Positions 45,513 through 55,689 are shown, counted from the first letter of the stretch. The stretch is 64,000 nt of DNA from Clostridium algoriphilum (GCF_020443705.1 NZ_JAIZZK010000020.1:1-64000), one strand, 5' to 3'. Program-made: numbers and translations. Notes: a model not told the origin generated them from the letters alone.

Positions 45513-47294
45513 TTAGTCGTTTAGTGCATCAAGTGATGTCTGTATCTCCCATATTCTTTTATAGATACCATCTTTTTTAATTAGCTCATCATGAGTACCT
45601 ATAACTTGAATTTTACCATGATTTAGTACAATAATTTTATCTGCATTCATTACAGTAGATATTCTGTGAGAAATTATGAAGGTAGTGTTGTTTTCACTTT
45701 TCTTTTTAAGTTTTTCTCTTATAACTCTATCCGTTTCAGTATCCACCGCGCTTAAGGAATCATCAAAAATCAATATAGGCATCTCTTTAACAAGTGTCCT
45801 TGCTATTGCAACTCTTTGCCTTTGGCCACCTGATAAAGTAACTCCCTTTTCACCTACAATAGTATCATACCCCTTCTCAAAGGTCGTTATAACATTATGC
45901 ACAGCCGCTACAGTCGCCGCACTATATATTTCTATGTCTTTTGAATGCATCTTTGCCATTTTAATATTTTCCTTTATAGTTCTTGAATAAAGGAATGGCT
46001 CCTGAAGCACTATTCCTACATTACTTCTCATATGCTTTCTCTCAATATCCTTAAGTTCTACTCCATCAACTTTTATCGAACCACTATTGTAGTCATAAAG
46101 TCTTAATAATAGATGTACTAGTGATGACTTACCTGAACCAGTTGGGCCAATAATAGCAACTGTTTCACCCTGCTTTATCGTAAAAGTTATACCGTGAAGA
46201 ATTTCATTACCATTCTCGTATTCAAAGTTTACATTATTAAAACTTATATCTCCTTTTATTTTCGGTTTAAGTTCTTTTCCATATTCTTTTTCAACGCTCG
46301 CATCTAGAATTTTTGTTATCCTCTGAAGAGAAACAGACATCTTTCCCATATCAGTGAGTATTCTACCCAGCTGCCTAACTGGCCACAATAACATTCCTTC
46401 ATATGTATTAAACACAACCAAAGTACCTAAACTTATTACTCCATTAACTGCAAAATATATACCTGCAACTAAAACTAAACCAATTTGAGTCATGCATAGA
46501 ATATCCGATGTAGCCCAATAAACTGATTCTAACTCAACTAATTTAAAACTATAATCTCGATATTTCTTATTCTCTTTCTCATATTTTTCCATTTCAAATT
46601 TTTGTCTTCCAAAAGCTTTTACAACTCTAACTGCATTTAAATTTTCTTGGAGAACTGTTGTTAAAACTCCCTCTTGCTCATCAGCTTTTTCAAAGGTGTT
46701 TTTTATCCTATAAAAAAACACATAAGAGAATATAAAAATTACTGGAACTGTTATCATTGCAATAATAGTCATCTTTTTATTAAGTGACAACATCATTATT
46801 ATTGCAAATGCTACTATAAAAAATGCTCTTCCTATTTCCACCATCTGGGTTGCAAAAAATTTTCTAACGGTTTCAACATCAGAGGTGCATCTTTGAATTA
46901 AGTCTCCTGAATCTGCTTTAACATGATACTCATATGGCAAATTTTGAATGTGATCATAAAGTTTTACTCTCATATTTCTTGCAATATTTTCTGCAGCACG
47001 CGCAGAAAAATTTCCACTTAAGAATAAGAAAACTCCTCTTATACATGTTAAAATTACAAGACTTAAAGCACATATCCATAAATTTGTTATAAGTCCCTCT
47101 TTGCCACCCACTACGTTAATTAGCTTTTGCACAACTTCTGGAACGTCCATTGATTTACTTCCTATTACCGAATCTATTGTTATTTTTATCACCATAGGCT
47201 CAATCATTGCTATAAATGTTGCTACTGCTATAGAAAGTATTGCTGTAATGTATAATATTCTATTTCCTTTTGTTAACTTTATAAGTTTCTTCAT
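45513..47294 (-). CDS. ABC exporter half with Asp at the catalytic Glu (YheI/BmrC-like)
   Basis: 593 residues with transmembrane and ATPase domains. Walker A is GPTGSGKSSLVHLL, signature LSGGQRQ, Walker B MPILIFDDSLSAVDTE, where the catalytic Glu is Asp. The H-loop is ISHRIST. This Asp is the known mark of the degenerate partner in heterodimeric exporters such as BmrCD or TM287/288. It is the first gene of the pair, ahead of the partner at 43644. Confidence 0.92.
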   Translation of the reverse strand: MKKLIKLTKGNRILYITAILSIAVATFIAMIEPMVIKITIDSVIGSKSMDVPEVVQKLINVVGGKEGLITNLWICALSLVILTCIRGVFLFLSGNFSARAAENIARNMRVKLYDHIQNLPYEYHVKADSGDLIQRCTSDVETVRKFFATQMVEIGRAFFIVAFAIIMMLSLNKKMTIIAMITVPVIFIFSYVFFYRIKNTFEKADEQEGVLTTVLQENLNAVRVVKAFGRQKFEMEKYEKENKKYRDYSFKLVELESVYWATSDILCMTQIGLVLVAGIYFAVNGVISLGTLVVFNTYEGMLLWPVRQLGRILTDMGKMSVSLQRITKILDASVEKEYGKELKPKIKGDISFNNVNFEYENGNEILHGITFTIKQGETVAIIGPTGSGKSSLVHLLLRLYDYNSGSIKVDGVELKDIERKHMRSNVGIVLQEPFLYSRTIKENIKMAKMHSKDIEIYSAATVAAVHNVITTFEKGYDTIVGEKGVTLSGGQRQRVAIARTLVKEMPILIFDDSLSAVDTETDRVIREKLKKKSENNTTFIISHRISTVMNADKIIVLNHGKIQVIGTHDELIKKDGIYKRIWEIQTSLDALND

Positions 47295-47323
47295 ATAAAT
47301 TATCTCCTAGCAGATCATGATGC

Positions 47324-48172
47324 TTAATTACCCTCATTTTTACTTATATACTTTCTAGTCTCCTCTTCAGTGCTTGTATACGCAGTCCTCATTTTACATC
47401 TAAACTCATCCTCGTCAATGCAGAATTCTGGGATACCTAAGGTTTTTATAACTCCGTGCTTAACTTCAGGTGTTACATAAGAAAATTTCATATTTAATAC
47501 ATCCTCGTCCACTCTATTGAAATCTTCAAATTCTCTCTTTAAATCTTCAATAGTTTTTCGTGATCTGCGATGTATTTTTGCTTTTCTTTTAACCCTATCT
47601 CCTTCATTGCCACTTCTTAAAATTCTAAGTGCACTTAAAAACTTTTCTTTGTCCATGCCCCTTAGCTTTAAAATTACAAAGGGATCTTTATCAAATTCAA
47701 GCCCAAGCATATAATGAACTGCCGCTATATGTTTGCATGGATTTGCAATATCTGTGCATGAACAATGAGTTACTAAATGTATTTGTTTTTTAGGAAAAAG
47801 AGGAGCTCCACCTTCTTTAAATGCTTCCTCTATATTTTCTGGCATTTCTCCATTTAAAAGTTTAGCACAAAATATAGCTTTTCTAGCCATGATATGCATA
47901 ATTTTTTCCCACTGCTGCTTCGTGAAACTTTCAATTTTCATATTTACTTTATAGGGTACTAAATTGCTTCCCTTAACTTCTGCATCTACTTCTCCCTTTG
48001 ATATTTCAATTTTTAGTACATTCCCCGCTCTTGCATATTCACGTCCACTATCAACTCTAGAACTAATAGTAAAACTCGAAATTGCGTTATTCCACTTTTT
48101 TGACCACCAGTTACTACCAAATTCATTTCTTATTCTTCCAGTCACAAGCTTACATCTCCTTGCCTCTATCAT
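47324..48172 (-). CDS. SWIM zinc-finger protein paired with a SNF2 helicase
   Basis: 282 residues. The SWIM motif HLVTHCSCTDIANPCKHIAA (CxC-x(n)-CxH) lies near residue 135. NEFGSNWWSKKWNNAIS at the N-terminus is typical of bacterial SWIM proteins encoded beside SNF2 ATPases. It probably acts as the DNA or protein-binding partner of the helicase immediately upstream on the same strand. A hairpin (48179-48214) separates the two, and no good ribosome site precedes the ATG, so the exact start is uncertain. Confidence 0.85.
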   Translation of the reverse strand: MIEARRCKLVTGRIRNEFGSNWWSKKWNNAISSFTISSRVDSGREYARAGNVLKIEISKGEVDAEVKGSNLVPYKVNMKIESFTKQQWEKIMHIMARKAIFCAKLLNGEMPENIEEAFKEGGAPLFPKKQIHLVTHCSCTDIANPCKHIAAVHYMLGLEFDKDPFVILKLRGMDKEKFLSALRILRSGNEGDRVKRKAKIHRRSRKTIEDLKREFEDFNRVDEDVLNMKFSYVTPEVKHGVIKTLGIPEFCIDEDEFRCKMRTAYTSTEEETRKYISKNEGN

Positions 48173-48178
48173 TGCGTA

Positions 48179-48214
48179 GATAACAATTATTACATTTTCA
48201 CCATAATTGTTATC
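48179..48214. terminator. Hairpin between SNF2 and SWIM genes
   Basis: GATAACAATTAT (48179-48190) pairs with ATAATTGTTATC (48203-48214). There is no T-run on the minus strand, so it more likely tunes expression or mRNA stability of the SWIM gene than terminates. Confidence 0.5.
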
Positions 48215-48229
48215 TTTTATATGTTGATT

Positions 48230-51200
48230 TTAAGATTTGTTGTCATGCTCTAATATAAATAGTTCGCGTAGCTCCTTATTACTCATCTCTGATATCCAGT
48301 TTTCATTAGTTGAGACTACACTTTCAGCGAGTGCCTGCTTTTTCTCTAGCATAACATCTATTTTTTCTTCAAGCGTTCCCATACATATAAATTTATGCAC
48401 ATGAACATTTTTAAGTTGCCCTATTCTGAATGCTCTATCTGTTGCTTGATTTTCAACAGCAGGATTCCACCACCTATCAAAATGAAATACATGGTTTGCT
48501 TTTGTTAAGTTTAGACCAAGCCCTCCAGCCTTTAAAGATAATATAAATACCATCGGTTCATTGCTATCATCTTGAAAAACATTAATTAATTCTTCTCTTT
48601 TTTTTCTGCTGGTTCCACCATGTAAAAATAATGTTTTAACCCCCAGTTTTTTCTCAATCTCAGATTCTAGGATATGTCCCATTTCTGCAAATTGAGTAAA
48701 TACTAATGACCTATCCCCTTCTTCTATAACAACTTCAAGCATTTCTAGAAGCCTTTCAAGTTTTCCAGAACGGCCTTCAATCTCCCCATTATCTTTTAAA
48801 AACTGTACAGGATGATTACATATTTGCTTGAATTTTGTTAACGAGGAAATGATAAGACCTCGACGCTGAATACCTTCAGAATTATCTATCTTATTTAAAC
48901 AATCTTTTACCACAGCTTGATATAAAGTGGCCTGCTCTTTTGTTAACGATGCATATTCCTTAGTCTCAATTTTTTCTGGTAAATCTTTAATAATATTTGT
49001 ATCAGTTTTAAGACGCCTTAGGACAAATGGAGCAATTATTTTCTTTAATTTATTACTTTTATTAGGATCTCCATCTCTCTCTATAGGCACTGCAAATTCA
49101 CTTCTAAATGTTGACCAATTGTACAAATATCCTTTATTTAAAAAGTCCATAATAGACCACAAATCTGAAAGTCTATTTTCAACTGGTGTTCCTGTTAGAG
49201 CAACCTTATATTCTGCTTTTAGAGTTTTTATATAGTGTGTTTGTTTGGACGCACTATTTTTTATGTTTTGAGCTTCATCTAATATTATACCTGCCCATTC
49301 TTCCTTTTGGAATAGATCTCTATCTCTTACTATTAGCGCATAAGTTGTAATAATAACCTCATTTTTGTGAATCTCTTCGCTAAAATTTTCGTAACTCCAT
49401 CTACTATTTCCGTGGTGGATAGCAGATTTAAGGTTAGGTGCAAACTTTTCAATTTCCCTTTCCCAGTTTCCAACAACTGAAGTAGGACATATTATTAAAG
49501 TAGGTTTGTCCGTTAGTCCCTTTTCTCTTTCATAAAGCATAAGACATATGCTTTGCACTGTTTTTCCAAGACCCATATCATCAGCAAGACATGCCCCTAT
49601 ACCATGATTTCTCAAAAATGTTAACCATGAAAACCCTCTTTTTTGATATTCACGGAGAGTACCTCTAAACCCTAATGGAATATCAACTTCTTGTATGTTA
49701 TTTAAGTTAAATAGCTTTTCAAAAAAATGCCCAACGGCCTCTTGGTTATCTATAGTATCAACACTAACTCCAGGAATTATTTCTTCATCGCTTAAGTTGA
49801 GTCTTAATAATTCACCAACAGGAATCTTCCCATTTAAGCCTTTATTCATTTTCATCTTGGAAAGTGTTTTAATCTGATGTATATCAACCTGTACCCACTG
49901 ACCTCTTAATTGAATAAAAGGGACCTTTAGATTTGAAATTTTATCAAATTCTTTCTCACTTATCTCATTTCCATTCAAAGCAAGTTTCCAATCATATTCA
50001 AGAATAGTATCCATATTGAACGTACTCTTCACTGCCAAATTAGTATTTGTAACATGTTTTTTATCTTTTAATTTAACAGAAAGCCTTGACGGTTTTTTCC
50101 ACCAGGCTGGTGCAATAATACCAAAACCTTTTTCCTTTAAAAAATAAGCTGATTCCCTTAAAAATGAATACGCTTCCTCTTCAGATAACTTGCACTCTAT
50201 AGGGACTGAATCATAAAGACTCCTTTCAATAGGAATAAATATCTTTGATGCAGCTGCTAAATCCTCTAGTAACCTTTCTTGAGGATTATTGAATTTTTTA
50301 TTCAAATAGGTTATTGTATCCACGGACTCTTCAAAAATCATTTTAGCAGGTAGCATAAGGCTAAGATCATCTTTTGCTTGAAGCAAATATTCAAGTGTCC
50401 ATTCCTCTTCTCGTCTTGGTGGATTGACTTTAAAACATGTACGAAATTCAAAATTATTGTTTTTAATTTTTATAGGTTCTATCCACTTCTTATACTCATT
50501 TAGCATTTTAAGTTGATCACCTGTGTCTATTGGTATCTCAGGTAATTCTGAAAAAAGAGAATGCATCCAATTACTGCTTAAATTACTAAAATCAGGTTCT
50601 AAATAATCATTATCTTTGTTTATAACACTACAGCTACTTCTTACCATACTATCAATCATGGAATCCATAAAATTACTTACCAGTTTTGTACTATTTGTGT
50701 ATATAAACGCCTGATTTTCTAATTGAAAATATGATTTACAAGTCGTAGGCATATTACTGCATAGAATTTTCTTTTTATCAATATACTCAGGGTCACTTGA
50801 ATGCCATCTCCACTGCGAATTTACTTTATTATTTACCCTATCAATAGTTAAAGAAGGCAAATACTTATGTTTTATAATTAGTTCTGCTGTGAATTTTGCC
50901 ACTGTAATCCAAAATTTTAGTTCTTGTGATAATTCTATCTTCTCCGCTCCATTTTTATCTATATTTAAAATCATATGGAATGCATCTAAGTTATTAAAAG
51001 TAATGCCTCTGATTTCTCTTTTATCAAGCTCTTTAGATTCAAAATCATATTTGTATTTTCCATATTTTATATCTACTGCTGAATTATTTATTTTACTACG
51101 CAATTCTATTACTGTAGCCATCTCTTCATATAGTGGAAGTGCATTTTTAGGTTTCCTACCTCTTCTTGTGCACTTAGTCTCACCACTCTCGCCCCACAAT

Positions 51201-51253
51201 ATAAATGCGTGTTTATCTTCTGTAGTTTCTATCCATCCGCCATTTAATATCAA
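48230..51253 (-). CDS. SNF2 family helicase (DEAD/H, RapA-like)
   Basis: 1007 residues. A long SNF2-associated N-terminal half precedes the motor. Walker A is ACLADDMGLGKTVQSICLML, then DEAQNIKN, ALTGTPVENRLSDLW, GGLGLNLTKANHVFHFDRWW, ATDRAFRIGQ. The fused SWIM finger of the 20.2 kb paralogue is missing here and is supplied by the neighbouring gene. Probably a dsDNA translocase that remodels nucleoprotein. No membrane or nuclease domain is visible. Confidence 0.92.
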   Translation of the reverse strand: MILNGGWIETTEDKHAFILWGESGETKCTRRGRKPKNALPLYEEMATVIELRSKINNSAVDIKYGKYKYDFESKELDKREIRGITFNNLDAFHMILNIDKNGAEKIELSQELKFWITVAKFTAELIIKHKYLPSLTIDRVNNKVNSQWRWHSSDPEYIDKKKILCSNMPTTCKSYFQLENQAFIYTNSTKLVSNFMDSMIDSMVRSSCSVINKDNDYLEPDFSNLSSNWMHSLFSELPEIPIDTGDQLKMLNEYKKWIEPIKIKNNNFEFRTCFKVNPPRREEEWTLEYLLQAKDDLSLMLPAKMIFEESVDTITYLNKKFNNPQERLLEDLAAASKIFIPIERSLYDSVPIECKLSEEEAYSFLRESAYFLKEKGFGIIAPAWWKKPSRLSVKLKDKKHVTNTNLAVKSTFNMDTILEYDWKLALNGNEISEKEFDKISNLKVPFIQLRGQWVQVDIHQIKTLSKMKMNKGLNGKIPVGELLRLNLSDEEIIPGVSVDTIDNQEAVGHFFEKLFNLNNIQEVDIPLGFRGTLREYQKRGFSWLTFLRNHGIGACLADDMGLGKTVQSICLMLYEREKGLTDKPTLIICPTSVVGNWEREIEKFAPNLKSAIHHGNSRWSYENFSEEIHKNEVIITTYALIVRDRDLFQKEEWAGIILDEAQNIKNSASKQTHYIKTLKAEYKVALTGTPVENRLSDLWSIMDFLNKGYLYNWSTFRSEFAVPIERDGDPNKSNKLKKIIAPFVLRRLKTDTNIIKDLPEKIETKEYASLTKEQATLYQAVVKDCLNKIDNSEGIQRRGLIISSLTKFKQICNHPVQFLKDNGEIEGRSGKLERLLEMLEVVIEEGDRSLVFTQFAEMGHILESEIEKKLGVKTLFLHGGTSRKKREELINVFQDDSNEPMVFILSLKAGGLGLNLTKANHVFHFDRWWNPAVENQATDRAFRIGQLKNVHVHKFICMGTLEEKIDVMLEKKQALAESVVSTNENWISEMSNKELRELFILEHDNKS

Positions 51254-51723
51254 TTTTACTTCACCCTCTAATAATGCTGTTAATATTTTATTGCTACTAT
51301 ATAGTTTACCATATTTAACTGGAAGATTTCACTTTTATATTATGTTTTATTATTTTTAAATTCGACTTCTCCCTTAAAACTATATTCTAACATATAAAAG
51401 TAAAGTTCTTGCCGTTCTATTCTAGATATTAAGTATATATAATTTTTTATGAAATGCTATCTTTATATCTATTTGAAAGTGAGGAAAAATAGTCACTGAC
51501 ATCAGCCCTTATAACTGACATTGAAATACCTCAAATGGATGGTCATACTCTAACAAGAAAAATTAATATCTTCTTGTTTATATTAATATATATTTCTAAT
51601 AAAAATAGATAAATTCACATAAATAATAAATTATTCAAATAAATATTTACTATTTGTGTATCTTTTTCTCCATAAGTACCCATACTATTAAAGTACTATT
51701 AAGAACTAAAGGAGGAATTCACA
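51254..51723. other. Intergenic region with a chemotaxis-gene remnant
   Basis: 470 bases without an intact gene. A receiver-domain scrap sits at 51496-51566. The rest is AT-rich and includes the promoter of the helicase gene and of the small helical protein. Confidence 0.45.
51496..51566 (+). pseudogene. Fragment of a response-regulator receiver domain
   Basis: The frame reads ALITDIEIPQMDGHTLTRKI, matching the phospho-acceptor region of CheV-type receivers (ITDIEMPxMDGxTLTxxI). Only about 24 residues survive and no start or end is present. Confidence 0.55.
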
Positions 51724-51912
51724 ATGGAAAAGAACGCTAAACAACATATTCAAGATGCATGCACAGAACTTCAAAACTCAAGTACTTGTTTAACTGATGC
51801 CGCAAACACAGTAGAAAAAGCCGAAAATAAGCAACAAATACAGAACACTCTTAATGCTGTACAATCTGCGATACAGGCAGCTAATACTACACTTTCAAAT
51901 TACAAAGAGTAG
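51724..51912 (+). CDS. Small helical protein, 62 residues
   Basis: Strong ribosome site AAGGAGG before ATG 51724. The protein is almost entirely alpha-helical and polar (DACTELQNSSTCLTDAANTV, QIQNTLNAVQSAIQAANTTL), with heptad-like hydrophobic spacing and two Cys. No signal or membrane segment. Similar short helical proteins are seen in clostridia, some in spores, but the function is unknown. A terminator follows. Confidence 0.7.
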   Translation: MEKNAKQHIQDACTELQNSSTCLTDAANTVEKAENKQQIQNTLNAVQSAIQAANTTLSNYKE

Positions 51913-51944
51913 TTAAAAAATAATTATATTCAGCATTATTTTCT

Positions 51945-51974
51945 AAAGGAGCTTGTTTATTAACAAGCTCCTTT
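51945..51974 (+). terminator. Terminator of the small helical gene
   Basis: AAAGGAGCTTGTT (51945-51957) pairs with AACAAGCTCCTTT (51962-51974) around a 4-base loop. Confidence 0.75.
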
Positions 51975-52039
51975 ATTTATAATACAAATCACGTAAAACA
52001 CTATAAAATTCACAATTTGTAATTAAGCATAATTAACGT

Positions 52040-53410
52040 TTATTTACTACGATAGGCAATGGATGTTGACATTTTTAATAGTTTACTAAATTTGTATTTA
52101 AACATGACAAACATAAGAAGTGCATCTATTCCCCACTGAAACGCAGTAATCCACCATACCGCTGTAATTTCGTAATTTAAAACATTAATAAAATAATATG
52201 TTAAAGGAAGTCTTATGAGCCAACTTGTAATACAACAAATAAAAAACGGGCTCTTGACATCACCTATCCCCTTGAGTGATCCAGCAAACACTGCCGATAA
52301 CCCTATGAATGGTTGCTCAGCCGCTCCAATTGCTAGACACTTCCCGGCTAAATAAGCAACTCTTTTCTCATTATCATTAACAAAGAACTTCACAAGAATA
52401 TTAGGCATAAATAAAAATATTATTCCAAAAAAGCTCATTATAAGTACAGCATAAAAAGCACAATTATAAGTAACTCCTTTTGCCTTTTTATAATCTTTTT
52501 TCCCTGTATTTAATCCTACTAAAGTAATAACCGCAATTCCGAATCCAATACTCGGCATAACTGATATTCCTTCTATCATATTAGCTATTTCATCAGACGC
52601 AAAGGAGACACTTCCAGAATGAATTATAATAGCAATACATATTAATTTACTAACAGCAAACACTGCTTCTTCCATTGAACAAGGAATAGCTAATTCTAAT
52701 ATCTTTTTTATATCTTTAAACGAAATGGAGAAAATATAAAATAGTTTGAACTTTATTTTTGCCTTGTATGCAGTATAATAAAAAGTAAATATAAACCCAC
52801 ATAAATAAGCAACGCTCGATGCTATAGATGATCCCTCTACCCCTCTTGATTTAAACACAACACCAAAAATTAACATATAATTCAAAATTATTTTAACTGA
52901 AATTACAATTAATGAACATATAAATGGTACAAAAGTATTTCCATATCCTATTAATATAGAATTTAAGAGCCTCATACTCATAGAAAAGAATATGGCTATA
53001 GCATTAAATCTAATAAATGAATATCCTATTTCTAATACCTGATTTCTAGCCCCAAGTATATAAAGAAGTTCTTTTCCAAACAAGAACACTAAAATTGCTA
53101 GAATTAAGCAAAAACTAATGCCAAAAATAAAACTAATTGTGGCAAGTTTCTCAGCTGTTTTATACTGCCTTGCACCTACTAGTCTAGAAACCAATGAAAC
53201 AATACTTATGCAAAATCCACCTGTAATAAATATTCCTATAACTGCATTCGTTAAATTGTTGCTCAGCCCAACAGCACTTACTGCTATATTTCCTCCATAT
53301 CTTCCAATCATCATTAAATCGAAAATGGCCATTAATGTATATATTGTTATCTCCGCAACTACCGGTAGTGAAGTATTGAGAACTTCATTGGTTGTATGTC
53401 TATTACCCAT
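52040..53410 (-). CDS. MATE-family efflux transporter
   Basis: 456 residues with about twelve membrane helices in two halves. TSLPVVAEITIYTLMAIFDL and IGRYGGNIAVSAVGLSNNLT open the first half; FGIAVITLVGLNTGKKDYKK opens the second, the usual MATE pattern. It is distinct from the 39.1 kb MATE. Ribosome site AGGAGG. A drug or metabolite antiporter; the substrate is unknown. Confidence 0.9.
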   Translation of the reverse strand: MGNRHTTNEVLNTSLPVVAEITIYTLMAIFDLMMIGRYGGNIAVSAVGLSNNLTNAVIGIFITGGFCISIVSLVSRLVGARQYKTAEKLATISFIFGISFCLILAILVFLFGKELLYILGARNQVLEIGYSFIRFNAIAIFFSMSMRLLNSILIGYGNTFVPFICSLIVISVKIILNYMLIFGVVFKSRGVEGSSIASSVAYLCGFIFTFYYTAYKAKIKFKLFYIFSISFKDIKKILELAIPCSMEEAVFAVSKLICIAIIIHSGSVSFASDEIANMIEGISVMPSIGFGIAVITLVGLNTGKKDYKKAKGVTYNCAFYAVLIMSFFGIIFLFMPNILVKFFVNDNEKRVAYLAGKCLAIGAAEQPFIGLSAVFAGSLKGIGDVKSPFFICCITSWLIRLPLTYYFINVLNYEITAVWWITAFQWGIDALLMFVMFKYKFSKLLKMSTSIAYRSK

Positions 53411-53581
53411 ACAAGAACTACCTCCTAAGAATTAATTTTCATTATTAAGTATATTAATAAAATCTACTTTAATGAATAAATTTTTAACCTTCGAGTAAGC
53501 TAGCTATATATATTATTAATTGTCTTTTTTATAAATATGTGTAGACGTGCTGGATTAAGCATAATTTCAGAACATAAAAAT

Positions 53582-53633
53582 GCTCCCTTTAAAATAGGAA
53601 GATTTTTTTCATCTGTCTACTTTAATGGGAGCT
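53582..53633. repeat. Long imperfect hairpin
   Basis: GCTCCC at the left pairs with GGGAGC at the right, with further pairing (TTTAAA-type and GAAGAT / ATCTGTC) around a T-rich apical loop. No adjacent gene needs it as terminator; it might be an orphan terminator or a small structured RNA. Confidence 0.4.
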
Positions 53634-53705
53634 ATAACTCTAATCTCTTAATTTTCAGTTAAATAGTTAGTGTATAAACTTATATAATATAATTTTATAC
53701 AAAAA

Positions 53706-53728
53706 AATTAACCCTATAGGGTTAATTG
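53706..53728 (-). terminator. Terminator of the zinc-ribbon gene
   Basis: A palindromic AATTAACCCTATAGGGTTAA core followed on the minus strand by seven T. Confidence 0.75.
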
Positions 53729-53738
53729 TAGTTTTTCA

Positions 53739-53903
53739 CTAGTTTCTGAATCCTCTGTCGTTCTGTTGTTTTCTTGCTCTTCTGCAATCAACACATCTTT
53801 GAGGTTCATTGTCGAATCCTTTTTCTTTGTAAAATTCTTGCTCGCCTTCAGTGAATACGAAGTCTTTGCCACAGTCTTTACAAACTAAAGTTTTATCTGC
53901 CAT
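53739..53903 (-). CDS. Small zinc-ribbon protein
   Basis: 54 residues, too short to be obvious among longer frames. The sequence begins MADKTLVCKDCGKDFVFTEG, then EQEFYKEKGFDNEPQRCVDC and ends RRARKQQNDRGFRN. The CxxC pairs and the F-T-x-G-E-Q-x-F-Y-x-x-K-G-F core define the zf-trcl (probable zinc-ribbon) family of small Firmicutes proteins. It likely binds zinc and nucleic acid; the basic tail supports this. Ribosome site GGAGG precedes the ATG at 53903. Confidence 0.9.
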   Translation of the reverse strand: MADKTLVCKDCGKDFVFTEGEQEFYKEKGFDNEPQRCVDCRRARKQQNDRGFRN

Positions 53904-54210
53904 TTTAAACATTCCTCCTTTTTCAAATATTAAGATATAGCACCAATTAACAATTATATTCTAAAAAGAGGATATGTTGTTATCTAGTTAATCTCAGTAA
54001 TAACTACTATTATGCAGTCAATATACATCTATCTTATCATATATATTAATAAAAAACAATACAATATTAATTCTCTTATTTGTACTTAGATATCAAAGCG
54101 TAAATAGTATTTTGAGTGTGTTAAAAATAATATTTATGATTAAAATATTTATGAATTGGATAAAATATCTCTATACAATTAAATAAGATATTATAAAGGG
54201 TGTTTGATTT
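53904..54210. other. Divergent promoter region before the ger cluster
   Basis: About 300 AT-rich bases with no coding frame. The stretch 54150-54185 may hold a forespore promoter for gerA, but I cannot fit a convincing sigma-G consensus. Confidence 0.35.
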
Positions 54211-55689
54211 ATGAATACAAATGAATTTTCAAATGTAAAGCTAAAAAAATCATTAACTGAAAATATAAATATGATAAAAAATATTTTTACTAATGACACA
54301 ACCCTCGTATATAGAACGCTGTCTATTGGAAAATTTTCTAACATTAAATGTATGCTTATATATATTGATGGAATGGCAAATATTGAAGCAATTAACATGA
54401 GTATCATCTCACCAATATTATTAAATGATATAGCTGATATTAATACTAACAACATTATGGATATATTAATGCAAAAGTTACTTTTGACGGGTGATAATAA
54501 AAAAACAACCTCTCTTGATGATATTATTAATGGAATTATGTACGGAAAAACCATGCTTTTCATAGATGGTTTGGATGTTGTAATTTCTATAAGTACAATT
54601 GGATGGAAAACAAGGGCAATTACAGAACCTCAATCTGAAACTATAGTAAGGGGTCCTCGAGAAGGCTTTACCGAATCACTGAATATAAACCTTTCACTTA
54701 TAAGGCGGCGTTTAATTAATTCCAACTTAAAATTTGAATTTATGAAAATAGGTAAACAAACTAAAACTCAAGTATGCGTGTGTTATATTAAGGGAATAGC
54801 AAAGGAATCTATCCATGAAGAGTTAATGACAAGGCTCAATAATATTGATATTGATAGTATTTTAGATTCTGGTTACATAGAAGAATTAATTAAAGACGCT
54901 CCCTACTCTCCCTTTAGGACTGTTATTAATACAGAAAGACCTGATGTGGTAGCAGGTAAGCTTCTTGAAGGAAGGTTTGCGGTTGTCTGCGATGGAAGTC
55001 CTGTTGTTTTAACTCTGCCAACTCTCTTTGTTGAGATTTTCCAGAGCAATGAAGACTATTATGACAATTTTTTGTATTCCTCCTTCGTAAGAAGTCTTCG
55101 ATGGTTATGTTTTTTTCTTGGTACTAGCGTTCCTGCAATATATGTTGCAATTGTTACTTTTCACCAAGAACTTATTCCCACCTCACTTCTTATAAGTATA
55201 TATACCGCCAGAAAAGGAGTACCTTTCCCATCACTTGTAGAAACTATGGGCATGACCATTATTTTTGAGATACTTAGAGAAGCAGGGCTCAGAATGCCAA
55301 AACATGTTGGTGGAGCAGTTACTATAGTAGGTGCTTTAGTACTTGGTGATGCTGCAGTTACTGCAAGACTAGTGAGTGCACCAATAGTTGAAATTAGTGC
55401 ACTCACTGGAATCGCTAGTTTTCTATTACCCCAAGCTTTAGGACTAGTCGAAATAAGACTAATTTTTTTATTATTATCTTCCTTCTTAGGTTTATACGGT
55501 TATATTTTCGGGGTAATGGGTTTAGTTCTTCATATGATGTCTATACGTTCCTTTGGTATACCTTATATGACTAACATTCCCTCTTTCACCGCTCAGGATA
55601 TAAAAGATACTGTGATTAGAGCTCCCTGGTGGAATATGTATTTAAGACCGAAGCTGTTAACAAAAAATAGTAAGCGCAAGAAAAAGTGA
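54211..55689 (+). CDS. GerA-family spore germination receptor A subunit
   Basis: 492 residues. The N-terminal soluble domain (1-240) includes SETIVRGPREGFTESLNINL and RPDVVAGKLLEGRFAVVCDG, hallmarks of GerXA. Five or so membrane helices follow, with RKGVPFPSLVETMGMTIIFE and HVGGAVTIVGALVLGDAAV. It is the A subunit of a nutrient germinant receptor in the spore inner membrane. Together with the C subunit downstream it forms a ger operon, but no B (permease-like) subunit is present in the window. Confidence 0.95.
   Translation: MNTNEFSNVKLKKSLTENINMIKNIFTNDTTLVYRTLSIGKFSNIKCMLIYIDGMANIEAINMSIISPILLNDIADINTNNIMDILMQKLLLTGDNKKTTSLDDIINGIMYGKTMLFIDGLDVVISISTIGWKTRAITEPQSETIVRGPREGFTESLNINLSLIRRRLINSNLKFEFMKIGKQTKTQVCVCYIKGIAKESIHEELMTRLNNIDIDSILDSGYIEELIKDAPYSPFRTVINTERPDVVAGKLLEGRFAVVCDGSPVVLTLPTLFVEIFQSNEDYYDNFLYSSFVRSLRWLCFFLGTSVPAIYVAIVTFHQELIPTSLLISIYTARKGVPFPSLVETMGMTIIFEILREAGLRMPKHVGGAVTIVGALVLGDAAVTARLVSAPIVEISALTGIASFLLPQALGLVEIRLIFLLLSSFLGLYGYIFGVMGLVLHMMSIRSFGIPYMTNIPSFTAQDIKDTVIRAPWWNMYLRPKLLTKNSKRKKK

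Larger units (their letters stand above)
53411..53738. other. Intergenic region with two hairpins
   Basis: 330 bases without a gene. A long imperfect hairpin (53582-53633; GCTCCC / GGGAGC ends) and a terminator for the zinc-ribbon gene (53706-53728) are present. Confidence 0.5.
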
